From positions 45,001 through 109,000 of the forward strand of contig JAWDGP010002436.1 in the NCBI GenBank assembly GCA_033675545.1: DNA of 64,000 nucleotides. The letters are read 5' to 3'. A program made the translations under genes and the position numbers. The notes under the pieces are model-generated. The model ran no database searches and was not told the origin of the DNA. It saw only the letters and a list, made by a program, of their open reading frames with translations. The stretch comes from Elysia crispata. Its lineage: Eukaryota; Mollusca; Gastropoda; Plakobranchidae. Positions 56,501-64,000 of the stretch are shown piece by piece (positions within the stretch are counted from its first letter, which is position 1; the number at the start of each line of letters is the position of its first letter).

Positions 56501-59500
56501 CAATATGAGCAAGAAATTTCTAAAAACAAATACAAACAAGCAAAAAAAAAAAAAAAAACTATAATTAAAATAAAAGTTAGGCCTGCAAGATCTGGAGCTT
56601 GATCCATCATAATCGCTTCCATACTCACACCATAAAAATCCCACTGCTTCTTTTAAAGATAATTTCTATGATCTATTGATTTCATGTAATAGCCAACAAC
56701 TAACAAAATAAGATGAGATACAGCTCCATAATCCATAAGGTTAACTTTTATGTGCTTTAGGTGGAGAGAAAAGTTAAGAAAAACAACCTGTATTCAAAAT
56801 ACACTGTGCAAATCTGCAATGGCTTTGTTTTTGGTTAAATGCTAAGCATATGTTGAAAATATCAAGTCCACATAACCTGTTAAAATCAAATATATTCTTT
56901 GCTACAAAAAAATGTATTGCTGAGCAGTTTGATCTGTTGTTAAGAGCACTGTCAGGACTTTTCTTGACCTTACAAATATTTATATCCTACTCTTAAAAGT
57001 TCTCATGCCTCCAAATGCAAGAATAAAAGCACTTACCTTCCACTCAGCAAATCCCGTCTCACCTGCAGCACAACTAGCCATCTGAGAAAAAGGCAAAAGT
57101 CTTATCTATAATTAAACATCATTTTATTTACCTATTAGAATTCTCTACTTCAGAAATGAACATTTTATTTATCTTAACCCTAGTAGTGTCCACCCATTGT
57201 ATCTAAGCTTTGCCATGATGATAACCTGGGCGCTGTGATGCCATTAATTGTAAGGGCTGAGGCTCCGAGCCAGGTCTTGCAGCGCCATTATTATTAGTGG
57301 TTGACTGGCGGGCCTGTTTGAAACGTCATTATCTTCTGAACATCCCATCTCATATATCTGGCAGACTATATCTTTTCTAAGAATATCAACCAATGAAAAG
57401 GTGACAATTTCTCCCTGTTTGAACTACTGGGAGGCAATCGAGAGCCCCTGAGGTGTGAAGAACAAATTGCAATTTAGGCACGTCTGTGGGAACTATGTTA
57501 CGAGATGGGTAGTTGAAGTTACTGATACATGGGGAACCTGCTTCCTTCGCATGTGGTTGTTACAAAAACCGAAGAGCAAATAGAAGAACTGGTGACTTTA
57601 CCACATGGCCCTTTCCTTCCCCCCTTACTTGCCCCCACCCGCATCCTCCACCCTCAATACAGAGTCCTGATGACTTGGTATGACCACTGCCCCCCAGACT
57701 TCCTCCAATCATGTGGATTGCAGCTAGTAGTGGTGTTTCATATAAAATAACGTGATTGGCCAATTTTTATAAATAACATAAGCCCAAACCAATCTTGTTA
57801 CAGGTCAATCATATCGCAGCCTCTTGTTGCTATAAGGCCGAGTAAGAAAGGAAGAGATTAATGAGGTGTAAAGAAAGGCATGAGTTGAGAGTGTATGTAT
57901 GTGTGTGTGTAGGGTATCAAGCCTTTGCCTTTGTTGTTGGTGATTTTGATATGCTGTCAGCTGCCTTTAGGGACAGTCTGGCATTCAGATTGTTGAACGA
58001 GATTGTATTCCTTGATGTTTCATAAGTTGTTTGAGAGATTGATTATGCAAGTGCCTGACAAACGTCAAGGCAGGCCTTGCTATTTGGTCTGATAGTCTTC
58101 TTTCTGCTCTTTTATCTCACTTATCACCCCACCCCACTCTTTGTGCTTAGGTGTAATAGAACAACATTGTACCCTTATTTAGTGGTACATGTATCTGTAT
58201 AGTTACATACATGTAGTTTCTTTGAACAAAAGGACCACGCACTGACTTTTGAGGCCTTGAATCAAATGGAAGATCAAATCAGACTCAAAGGTTTGCTTGT
58301 TCTAAATGAGTTTTTAAACTTTTTAGGCTGAAGTTATCGTATCCAATCAAACTCTCTTTGAAAACTTTTTCTCCAAGCCTATGTCTGGTCCTTTCATAAA
58401 CTCTTGGAACCATGAAACATATTTAAATAAAGTTGTCACATTTGAAAAAATAAATGTAACATAATATTTTTTTTACAACAAAAGTTTATCTAGACACTTT
58501 GTAGTGAACTACAATATGCTTAGTAGTAACAAAAGCAATCTGCTCTGCCACATGCCTAGTCCAGAAGCTAACTGACCATTGCAACAGTATAGTTTTCCAA
58601 AATATTTTCAAAATATAAAAAATGGCCTCTATGTAAATAAGCCCACTGGGATTATTTTATAGTCAACAAGGCTGAAGTAAGCATCAAGAAATTGTGTTAA
58701 AAATACTTTTTACTGAGGCTCAAAAATTAGTTAGGATGGAAGAAAATATTCATAGGCAGGAGAAAGATTTGCTATTTGCTCTTAACTTTGAAAATTGAAG
58801 AAAGCTATTTTATCTTGGATGTCAGAAAACGCAGTCAGCTTCAAACATGTGAAACAAAACCTTTTTGTTAACAAAAATTCAAAAAAAAGAAGGAAAGAAA
58901 TAAGACAAAAATGCAACAGACCTGGTGAAACTTTCCCGCAAATGTGTGGGATCCGGAGGATAGAACTTGAGGGCAAATTCAAACACCCATGCACCTTCTG
59001 AAAACAGCAAAATAATTTTTTAATGACAAGAACTTTTTTTGTTTGTCTATCATTGGGTAAAAAAATGTGTGCTAAGGTTTTAACAAGTTTCACTTTTTGC
59101 ATTTGTCCTTTTCACTTAATTTTTTATACTTTGAGCATAAAAATTTTAAGCTTGAAACACCTCAAAGAGCCTTGACCATGGACCATTGAATATACTGAAA
59201 ATGGGTAAATAAAATGTCAGAATTAAGAAGGGAAAGGACATGCACTTTCAGTTAACTGCTCAGGTAAAAATGGAACGTAACTGCTTGTGATTACGGAGAG
59301 GGGAATGAATAATCCTCTACAACTATTGGTATTATTCCACAACTTTGTTCTTTCAATACTGAGTGCATTTTGTGTTATCTCCCTTCATGAAAGGTAAGAA
59401 TTTCCAAGATATACTGAACTACAGATATGTTGAGCAAAAGTTGCATTACTTGGAAGAGAAGCGATGCTTATGTTAGAATGTATCATATTCTGAAAGATAA

Positions 59501-60904
59501 ATAATTCCATATATGTAAACTAGGTACCCAGCACATCAGCAAAATATAGAGAAAAGATAAAAGTCTATAGATGAATGTCAGCCTCTCACAATCATGCATA
59601 AATGATAGTCTGTGAATATCTCTCCTTTTATTCTTTATATCATCAAGCCCAAAATTTCATCTTCTTTTGTAAATCTCAAATTGACTTACTTTTTTTCTGC
59701 TTCGAAATCTTCTTGTCCAGATTCAGCCAGTACTGAAATATTTTAAAAAAAGGTAAATGAAAAGCACATCATATATTTGTGTAAAAGAAAATATAAAGAC
59801 ATAGTGACAAAAGAAAAAAATTAGTGTCATTAATCATACACTTTTTATGAGTTACTTTCAATCATTTGTATGGTCGCTTTTTATGAAACACAGTAAAGAA
59901 CTGTCATTGGATTGTCCATCAGTTCAAGACAAGCATTGTTCTCCTGACAAGTATCTTTAAAATGTCTTGCATAGAGTCCAATGAGTTAATGAAGTATATT
60001 TTTTTGAACATTCAAAAATGTTTGTTATTCAAGAAATATCCTTTGATGCTTCTTCATGGTAACTAAAGCATGAATTTAAAATTGAGTCTTGAACTTGAAG
60101 GGATTTTATAATTTTGGATTTCACTACAAATATTTATAAAAAAAAGAAAAAAAAAATTACTTTGAAAAATAATTATTTGCAGCAAATCTAAATTTATGTC
60201 AAGTAAACCTTTAAATCAAGAGCTTGCCAACTGTTTTTGACATTCGATCATCTTATATAAGGCTAAAGGAAAGTCAAAATTAGCTGTAGATAAGTCTAAT
60301 TTTTTCCACATGTAATTTGACTTTTGAATAGTACCTTTAAGTGGGATGGTCCTCTATCATCGGTGTAGGTGAATCCAAAGTAATCCTTCTCGATCAGGTC
60401 TTGATGCTCACAAACTTTATCAAACAGGGCCCTCCCTATGTCATTTTTCTGAGGAAAGAGAGGACACAAATCTATTTACACAATCTGCCATCATCTTTTT
60501 TTTTCACACAAAGAAGATGACTGAAATGACAATATTCTACAAAATGAAATAAGAAGTTTAACTTCCCCTTATTTTGCAGAAGAATTTTGTACAGAAAAGG
60601 AAATAAAATGCACACTATTACATTTTTATAGGATGAAATCACACTAGTTTATAAATTTGGGTAGTGGGAATAAAGCCCAAAAGCAACAGAAATTCTTCCT
60701 ACCTACGACAAAAAATATGGCAAAAGAAGAATCAAATTTACCACTCAAAAAAACAACAAAACGAATATCAATGCATACTTTTACTGGTTAGGCAAGACTT
60801 ACATCCAAGGAGATCTCTATGCTTTCTCCATCAAGCAAGTAAACATTGCAAGTGACTTGTTTACCAGATGGCTTGGAAGGCTTTTGTGGAGATGCACTGC
60901 TCAT
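37078..60904 (-). CDS. Protein 4.1 / coracle-type FERM-domain cytoskeletal adaptor (21 coding exons placed, 874 aa)
   Basis: Exons, high to low coordinate: 60904-60803, 60448-60335, 59732-59690, 58997-58922, 57081-57037, 56129-55950, 55210-54970, 54592-54495, 53961-53762, 53092-52967, 51808-51687, 50972-50733, 49576-49514, 48908-48855, 48119-48045, 46707-46552, 45449-45309, 44816-44673, 40136-39930, 37756-37664, 37182-37078. All junction phases agree. The FERM domain spans about residues 15-300 (landmarks [74 protein letters not shown]). It is followed by the FERM-adjacent region ([12 protein letters not shown]) to about 345, a charged variable region, and the C-terminal domain ([39 protein letters not shown]). 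No 10-kDa spectrin-actin-binding segment is visible, which fits coracle-like invertebrate members. The family tethers membrane proteins to the cortical cytoskeleton and acts at septate junctions. Orthology to EPB41 versus cora is not resolved. The start ATG is the first in this exon, but the frame is open upstream to the acceptor, so longer isoforms are possible. Confidence 0.92.
37664..37756 (-). CDS. 4.1 gene exon 20: C-terminal domain
   Basis: Acceptor TTATTGCAG and donor GTAAGT. It encodes [19 protein letters not shown] followed by [12 protein letters not shown], corresponding to the RIVISGDADIDHDQ-type segment of 4.1 proteins. 31 codons, phase 0. Confidence 0.92.
39930..40136 (-). CDS. 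4.1 gene exon 19: start of C-terminal domain
   Basis: The donor GTAAGTG is strong. The acceptor TTCTAG has a weak pyrimidine tract. It encodes [18 protein letters not shown], then [13 protein letters not shown] and the conserved [10 protein letters not shown] segment. 69 codons, phase 0. Confidence 0.9.
40137..44672 (-). other. 4.1 gene, long intron before the C-terminal domain
   Basis: A 4.5-kb AT-rich intron with many poly-A/T runs (for example near 43,217-43,240). I see no additional exon or recognisable mobile element. Confidence 0.6.
44673..44816 (-). CDS. 4.1 gene exon 18: proline-rich cassette
   Basis: Acceptor TTATCAG and donor GTAAGT. It encodes [19 protein letters not shown] through [20 protein letters not shown]. 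The PPPVPPK motif looks like an SH3-ligand site. 48 codons, phase 0 on both sides, so it can be skipped in frame. Confidence 0.85.
45309..45449 (-). CDS. 4.1 gene exon 17: glycine-rich cassette
   Basis: Acceptor TGTGAATAG and donor GTGAGTGC. It encodes [20 protein letters not shown] through IPLTKPVQ. 47 codons, phase 0. Confidence 0.82.
46552..46707 (-). CDS. 4.1 gene exon 16: probable cassette
   Basis: Acceptor CTTTCCAAG (pyrimidine tract weak) and donor GTAACAAC. It encodes [20 protein letters not shown] through NFTTQYDM. 52 codons, phase 0. Splice signals are weaker than for its neighbours, so use is less certain. Confidence 0.65.
46708..48044 (-). other. 4.1 gene intron with (TA)n tract
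   Basis: An AT-rich intron holding a (TA)n microsatellite at 47,494-47,547 and an A-rich AAAG/AAAAAG stretch near 47,648-47,692. No exon seen. Confidence 0.6.
47494..47547. repeat. (TA)n microsatellite
   Basis: A perfect TA run within an intron of the 4.1 gene, one of the few microsatellites in the right half of the window. Confidence 0.93.
48045..48119 (-). CDS. 4.1 gene exon 15: small charged cassette
   Basis: Acceptor after a CT-rich tract ending GATCAAG, donor GTGCCCC (weak). It encodes [19 protein letters not shown] through RDKQ. 25 codons, phase 0. Motifs GQGLG and GLGSED resemble those in neighbouring cassettes. Confidence 0.65.
48855..48908 (-). CDS. 4.1 gene exon 14: small acidic cassette
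   Basis: Acceptor TTTGGGCAG and donor GTGAAAAC. It encodes [18 protein letters not shown]. 18 codons, phase 0. Confidence 0.72.
49514..49576 (-). CDS. 4.1 gene exon 13: small cassette
   Basis: Acceptor TTATGCAG after a T-rich tract, donor GTAAGC. It encodes [20 protein letters not shown] plus Gly. 21 codons, phase 0. Confidence 0.8.
49577..50732 (-). other. 4.1 gene intron with possible decayed pogo-like insertion
   Basis: From about 49,687 (CAGTACATCCCACTTATATC) to about 50,680 the base composition is less AT-rich than the rest of the intron. The left edge resembles a Tigger-type end. No matching inverted end was found, so the element call is weak. No exon seen. Confidence 0.4.
50733..50972 (-). 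CDS. 4.1 gene exon 12: highly charged Lys/Glu/Arg-rich segment
   Basis: Acceptor CTGATTCAG and donor GTGAGGAG. The exon starts [20 protein letters not shown], then [17 protein letters not shown], and continues as a [21 protein letters not shown] charged helix ending DRLDNM. It is likely a long single alpha-helix. 80 codons, phase 0. Confidence 0.9.
51687..51808 (-). CDS. 4.1 gene exon 11
   Basis: Acceptor TAATGCACAG. The donor GTATTC is weak. It encodes (A)[19 protein letters not shown] through [10 protein letters not shown]. Its incoming phase matches exon 10 and it leaves in phase 0. Confidence 0.8.
52967..53092 (-). CDS. 4.1 gene exon 10: YDPNRS repeat region
   Basis: Acceptor TTCTCTCCAG and donor GTAAAAG. 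It encodes [20 protein letters not shown] then [15 protein letters not shown]. The short motif YDPNRS occurs twice. Phases fit exons 9 and 11. Confidence 0.88.
53762..53961 (-). CDS. 4.1 gene exon 9: end of FERM and FERM-adjacent (FA) region
   Basis: Acceptor TTTTTAATAG and donor GTGAGT. It encodes [40 protein letters not shown] and [18 protein letters not shown] and the TRQ..ALLDRP motif are hallmarks of the 4.1 FA region. A conserved Ser/Arg patch (NRSRS) resembles phosphosites in that region. Confidence 0.95.
54495..54592 (-). CDS. 4.1 gene exon 8: FERM C lobe
   Basis: Acceptor CCCCTCAG and donor GTAAAC. It encodes [20 protein letters not shown] then [12 protein letters not shown], the typical end of a FERM C lobe. 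Confidence 0.95.
54970..55210 (-). CDS. 4.1 gene exon 7: FERM central and C lobes
   Basis: Acceptor TTTATCCAG and donor GTAAGAAG. Landmarks are [48 protein letters not shown] and FYIKIRPGE, all strongly conserved in 4.1 proteins. Confidence 0.97.
55211..55949 (-). other. 4.1 gene intron between exons 6 and 7
   Basis: AT-rich intron. Nothing beyond splice signals recognised. Confidence 0.6.
55950..56129 (-). CDS. 4.1 gene exon 6: FERM central lobe
   Basis: Acceptor GCTGTCAG and donor GTAAGG. It encodes [38 protein letters not shown] and [20 protein letters not shown], matching the 4.1 FERM F2 lobe. Confidence 0.97.
57037..57081 (-). CDS. 4.1 gene exon 5: 45-bp FERM exon
   Basis: Acceptor TTTTTCTCAG and donor GTAAGT. 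It encodes [14 protein letters not shown] with split Arg codons at both ends, equivalent to YLCLQLRQDIVAGR in vertebrate 4.1. Confidence 0.93.
57082..58921 (-). other. 4.1 gene intron containing a less AT-rich block
   Basis: About 57,180-58,130 is visibly richer in G and C than flanking intron and contains CCCCC-rich stretches. It may be an inserted repeat, but I could not define ends or coding remnants. No exon recognised. Confidence 0.4.
58922..58997 (-). CDS. 4.1 gene exon 4: FERM N/central lobe boundary
   Basis: Acceptor CTGTTTTCAG and a non-ideal donor GTCTGT. It encodes [20 protein letters not shown] then ESFT. The KFYPPDP motif is diagnostic of 4.1-type FERM domains. Confidence 0.95.
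59690..59732 (-). CDS. 4.1 gene exon 3: 43-bp FERM exon
   Basis: Acceptor AAATATTTCAG and donor GTAAGT. It encodes [14 protein letters not shown] plus one base. It corresponds to TWLDSAKEIKKQ of vertebrate 4.1. Confidence 0.93.
60335..60448 (-). CDS. 4.1 gene exon 2: FERM N lobe
   Basis: Acceptor CTTTCCTCAG and donor GTAC (weak). It encodes [20 protein letters not shown] then [18 protein letters not shown], the ubiquitin-like F1 lobe. Phase 0. Confidence 0.95.
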
Positions 60905-60922
60905 CTTTTTCTTGTCATTTGC
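60803..60922 (-). CDS. 4.1 gene exon 1: start of the FERM domain
   Basis: The exon ends at a GTAAGT donor and is preceded by TCTTTTTTTAAAAG. It encodes ANDKKK before the ATG (60904-60902), then [16 protein letters not shown] and the first FERM strand [18 protein letters not shown]. The frame is open back to the acceptor, so residues upstream of this Met may be coding in some transcripts. No earlier coding exon was found in 60,923-64,000. Confidence 0.88.
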
Positions 60923-63890
60923 CTTTTAAAAAAAGACAGAGAAAAGACATTATGATAAATAATATAATAATCTTTGTCCTATCTTCCATTTTCCAATTCT
61001 TTTTGTATGAAATTGTTCATTTGACAAATAATCTGTTGACTGTTAACATTCCTTTTTCTTTTCGATAAAATAAATTCTAAAAGTGATTTCATAAACAATC
61101 AGTTCTAGTGGGTTAGTACTGGACATATTTTTGAAGAGCTAGCGTTAAATACAGTGCTTGTTTGTTAATGTTTTAGAAAAAAACACAATGCCTTGGTTAT
61201 GGTTTAAAGACATCATAAAAATCAGCATATTAAATTGGAGTTAAAACACATCCAGAAATATAGACGCAAAAGATTCAATGTCAAACAAGCTTTCTACTGT
61301 TCATTTTGAATCACAATTAAAAAAAAAATTAAAGCGGAATATATAAGCTAAGGTTGCCTATTCCTCATAGTGTGTAATTACTTTGCTACAAATTAGTGCC
61401 TGTGAACAAAGGATTATTGTTTGTTTGTGTTCAATAAGGAAGAATTGACAAGAATGTCATATTGATATTCCAAAACACAAACAAGAACCTTTTGAATCTG
61501 GTATGGTGGATTATTCTGGTTTTTTTTTGGTCCTTTCTTTATATAAAACTATTTTGAGAACACAATATTAGAACCGTCAACATTCTTATTACTCTTTTAA
61601 CCCCAAATATAACATTTTACAGTCAGTGATGCAGAAATCTATTTGCTTTAACTGGGTGAAACATGCAAGCAATCACTAAATTTGTTTGTACGTAAATAAT
61701 GTGAATATCAATTTGGCAGCTGTTTCAGTTTCTCACCATCAGTGGTTGCAAATTATATATATCCACGCCAATCCAAGGATAGGAAACAGCAAGAGTATAG
61801 ATTATGCAATGTCTCTTTTTTACTTTTTTTTTCCCTTCACATTTTGAGTTCAAAATCCAGTTCCAATACATCAAATTTTGGGCATTACTGAATATATGTA
61901 AAGGTACTAGAACTTATTTTTTTATTTATTGTTTTACTTGCGCCCTTTTGAAATTTCAATATAAAAAATTGACATCAAAATCTGTAGTAGTGCAATACCA
62001 AAACAGTCATCAAAAAATAAAAAAAATTCCTATAGGAAATAAAAAGTAAAACAGTTTTTTTTCTATGTGTGTATATGAATTAACTAAATTTTTATGAGTG
62101 ATCATTACTTTACAGCAGGCCAAAAAAGCCATATTATTTTTGGGGGGGGGGGGGGGTAGACAATTTTTTTTTGGTCCCCATTTGAAGTCTAGTAACCACA
62201 TTTTTACCAAGCATGATTCTAACGCAATCCTGTTTAAGGTTTTTATCACTTTATGCAAATCACCTTTAGGGCTTTGCATCAAATAATAATACTATAAAAA
62301 TTTAAATAATATAATGTTGAAACGAAGATTTAAAACAAATGAAAATTTTCAAACAGTGTATTTTGCATCATTAGACTCATCTAGGTTTGGTTTAAAGTGC
62401 ATTCAACAACTTTGGACTCAAGAAATCATTTTTAACCTCCAGCAAAGTTGATAAAATAAAGTTCTTTCTCTTTGACCTCCTATCAGAAATTATTCAAAGA
62501 ACAAACATGCATCTTAAAAAACTAGAATTTAGAGTATTTGTAGGTCCCTTATTTTTCGATACAATCTGAGGTGAAATTAGACCCAAGAGGTATTATAAAT
62601 TTCTTCAATTTGAAGCAAACTGAAACAATTTCAGCTTTAAGCTTGTCAGATCCTGGTGCGCAGATTTCCTGTTTTAAAGTAATAATTTTTTTTTTAAATA
62701 TTGAAGTATATTTTCCTGAAATTAAGTCTCTAGCTAAATTAAAACAAATTCACTTCAGCAAGGAAATGATCCAGTCATTGGCTGCATTGTAAATATTAAA
62801 TTTGATTTTATCAACTGTTTGTGCAAGTTGTGACACCTGCCATCAAGGTTTTACATCAAACTGCATGCTTAAGAAAAACAATTTAGCAAGGCCTAATTTC
62901 TATTCACATCTAGAGCACTTCAATATTTTCTACATTTCTCAATAGAAAATAGATTCATTCGTGTAGACTGTTTAACAGCATGAATCATGTTTAGCTTGAA
63001 ATACTAGATCTAGAATCTAGATCTACAATCGATCAGATCTAAACTAGATCTAGTCTTCAATGAAATGTGCTGAAGGGCGACTTCATCTTGGGAGATAATG
63101 TGATAAACCTAGATCCCTAGCCTAGATCTAGGGGTCATAATTCTCTTAAGATGACAGTTTGAGCTCAAACTAGATAAAATCTAATTCATTTTCTTTCATT
63201 CAACTTAATATCTTAAAGACAGGCCTGTGGTCGCTAGCCTAAGACGCCAACTCTAGACCTTGGCTTGGGTTTGCAATTGTAAACGCTTAACTGTTTTTCT
63301 CCCTTACAGAAAGCAACTTTATCAGTTTGAGCTTGTATTGACTAGAGATGCCCTATTCAAAGAAAAAAAAATATGGATTACTATCCATGGCAGCAGTTAC
63401 AAGACTGTAAACAACTCACACCTCAGGATTATTTCAAACAGAAAAACGAAACTTTCAGGCAAGCGATACAAACAGAGCGATCTAAGTACCACTTCCTCAT
63501 AAAGCTAGCAGAGCCGCACCACCGTATCGAGTAGTCCCGAAGGGCCCCATACTGTACTTGCACACCGGTATGTATCCACACACCACACACCTGTAGCATC
63601 GTTTTCAGCCCCAGCTCAGGTGCGACTCCGTACCAGTGGATAAAGTTATCTAAGGTGACATGATCGTGCAGAAAACGTAAGACACCACACACACTCTCTG
63701 TTGATGCGTTGGAGGAAGGTTGTTTTTTTTTTTTTTTTTTAAGAGAATGAGATAATTGTAAGAAATGAGACTTAGGGTGCAAGAAAATTATATCGGAGAT
63801 GGTGAATATTTTCGCTAGCCCCTCAAAGCGAATGCACACACGTCAATTTGGCATATCGAGGAAGCCCAAAGCGGGCAAGCTTAAACAGAG
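60923..63890 (-). other. Upstream region of the 4.1 gene
   Basis: AT-rich DNA without a supported coding exon. A minus-strand GTGAGT at about 63,420-63,415 could be the donor of a non-coding first exon in the more GC-rich stretch 63,420-63,700, but this is weak. The open frame 63429-63839 minus includes a poly-Lys run from a homopolymer T tract (63,721-63,740) and shows no protein features. Confidence 0.4.
62989..63135. repeat. Patch dense in (C)TAGATCTAG words
   Basis: AGATCTAG/CTAGATCT self-complementary words recur at least six times within about 150 bases, and a similar cluster is near 15,199. It is not a perfect tandem array. Its nature is unknown. Confidence 0.7.
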
Positions 63891-63900
63891 AAGATGGCGG
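63891..63900 (+). promoter_or_regulatory. YY1-type AAGATGGCGG motif
   Basis: AAGATGGCGG matches the well-known YY1 core (AAGATGGCGGC), which often lies just downstream of animal transcription starts and can include the initiator ATG. It sits in a CpG-containing stretch at the right edge of the window, upstream of the minus-strand 4.1 gene. Confidence 0.45.
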
Positions 63901-64000
63901 TGTTGGGGGTGAGCCTGCTAGGGATGTCCCGATATCAGGGCGGACTTTCTATCTGTATAGCCACCGGTGATCCGAGGAGGAGGAGGAGGAAGAAAAAGAC
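63894..64000 (+). CDS. Possible start of a divergent gene, cut by window end
   Basis: From the ATG in the YY1-type motif the frame is open to the window end: MAVLGVSLLGMSRYQGGL, then ICIATGDP and a basic run from a GGA/GAA-rich tail. A GTGAGC donor-like site lies five codons in. This is only 35 codons, with no family match, so the evidence is positional: good context, CpG-rich, head-to-head with the 4.1 gene. It may equally be non-coding promoter or leader DNA. Confidence 0.2.
   Translation, partial: MAVLGVSLLGMSRYQGGLSICIATGDPRRRRRKKK

Noticed and set aside
56368..56628. Possible extra 4.1 exon near a GTGAGT at about 56,630
   Set aside because: The frame does not fit the phases of exons 5 and 6, which already join correctly in the conserved FERM sequence.
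63429..63839. 136-codon minus-strand frame upstream of the 4.1 gene
   Set aside because: It contains a poly-Lys run from a homopolymer T tract, has no recognisable domain, and its frame is not joined to exon 1 by supported splice sites.

Overview
This is animal nuclear DNA: intron-containing genes with GT/AG junctions, AT-rich introns, very long (GA)n/(CT)n, (AAG)n and (GATA)n microsatellites, a tRNA-type SINE and a pogo/Tigger-like DNA element. The best-recognised protein is a protein 4.1/coracle-type FERM protein without a visible spectrin-actin-binding segment. Together with the microsatellite style and GATCTAG-rich patches, this points to a lophotrochozoan, perhaps a gastropod mollusc. 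That assignment is an impression and was not computed.

Layout. Bases 1-13,600 are packed with microsatellites, a SINE near 7 kb, a 93-bp-arm inverted repeat (10,626-10,860) and a 61-bp tandem array (about 11,325-12,140) whose unit looks tRNA-like. Two well-bounded, phase-compatible minus-strand exons (9,731-10,099 and 5,390-5,480) show that part of an unidentified gene runs through this repeat-rich DNA toward the left edge. Bases 16,780-28,692 hold a plus-strand gene of four coding exons. Three short exons encode an N-terminal hydrophobic segment and join in frame to one huge uninterrupted exon of almost 10 kb, giving a predicted 3,406-residue protein I do not recognise. Bases 28,693-37,077 are an AT-rich convergent intergenic/3'UTR interval with a 1.2-kb Tigger-like element next to the end of the following gene.

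Bases 37,078-60,922 hold the 4.1/coracle gene on the minus strand. I could place 21 coding exons, all phase-consistent, giving 874 residues: FERM domain, FERM-adjacent region, a long variable charged region carried by phase-0 cassette exons, and the conserved 4.1 C-terminal domain. Bases 61,000-64,000 are its upstream region. They include a GATCTAG-rich patch and, at the far right, an AAGATGGCGG (YY1-type) motif that could mark a promoter or the start of a divergent plus-strand gene.

How the genes relate. The giant-ORF gene and the 4.1 gene converge. Protein 4.1/coracle is a known cortical membrane-skeleton and septate-junction adaptor. The giant protein has a putative membrane anchor followed by a very long, probably disordered basic region. 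Nothing in the sequence shows a functional link between them.
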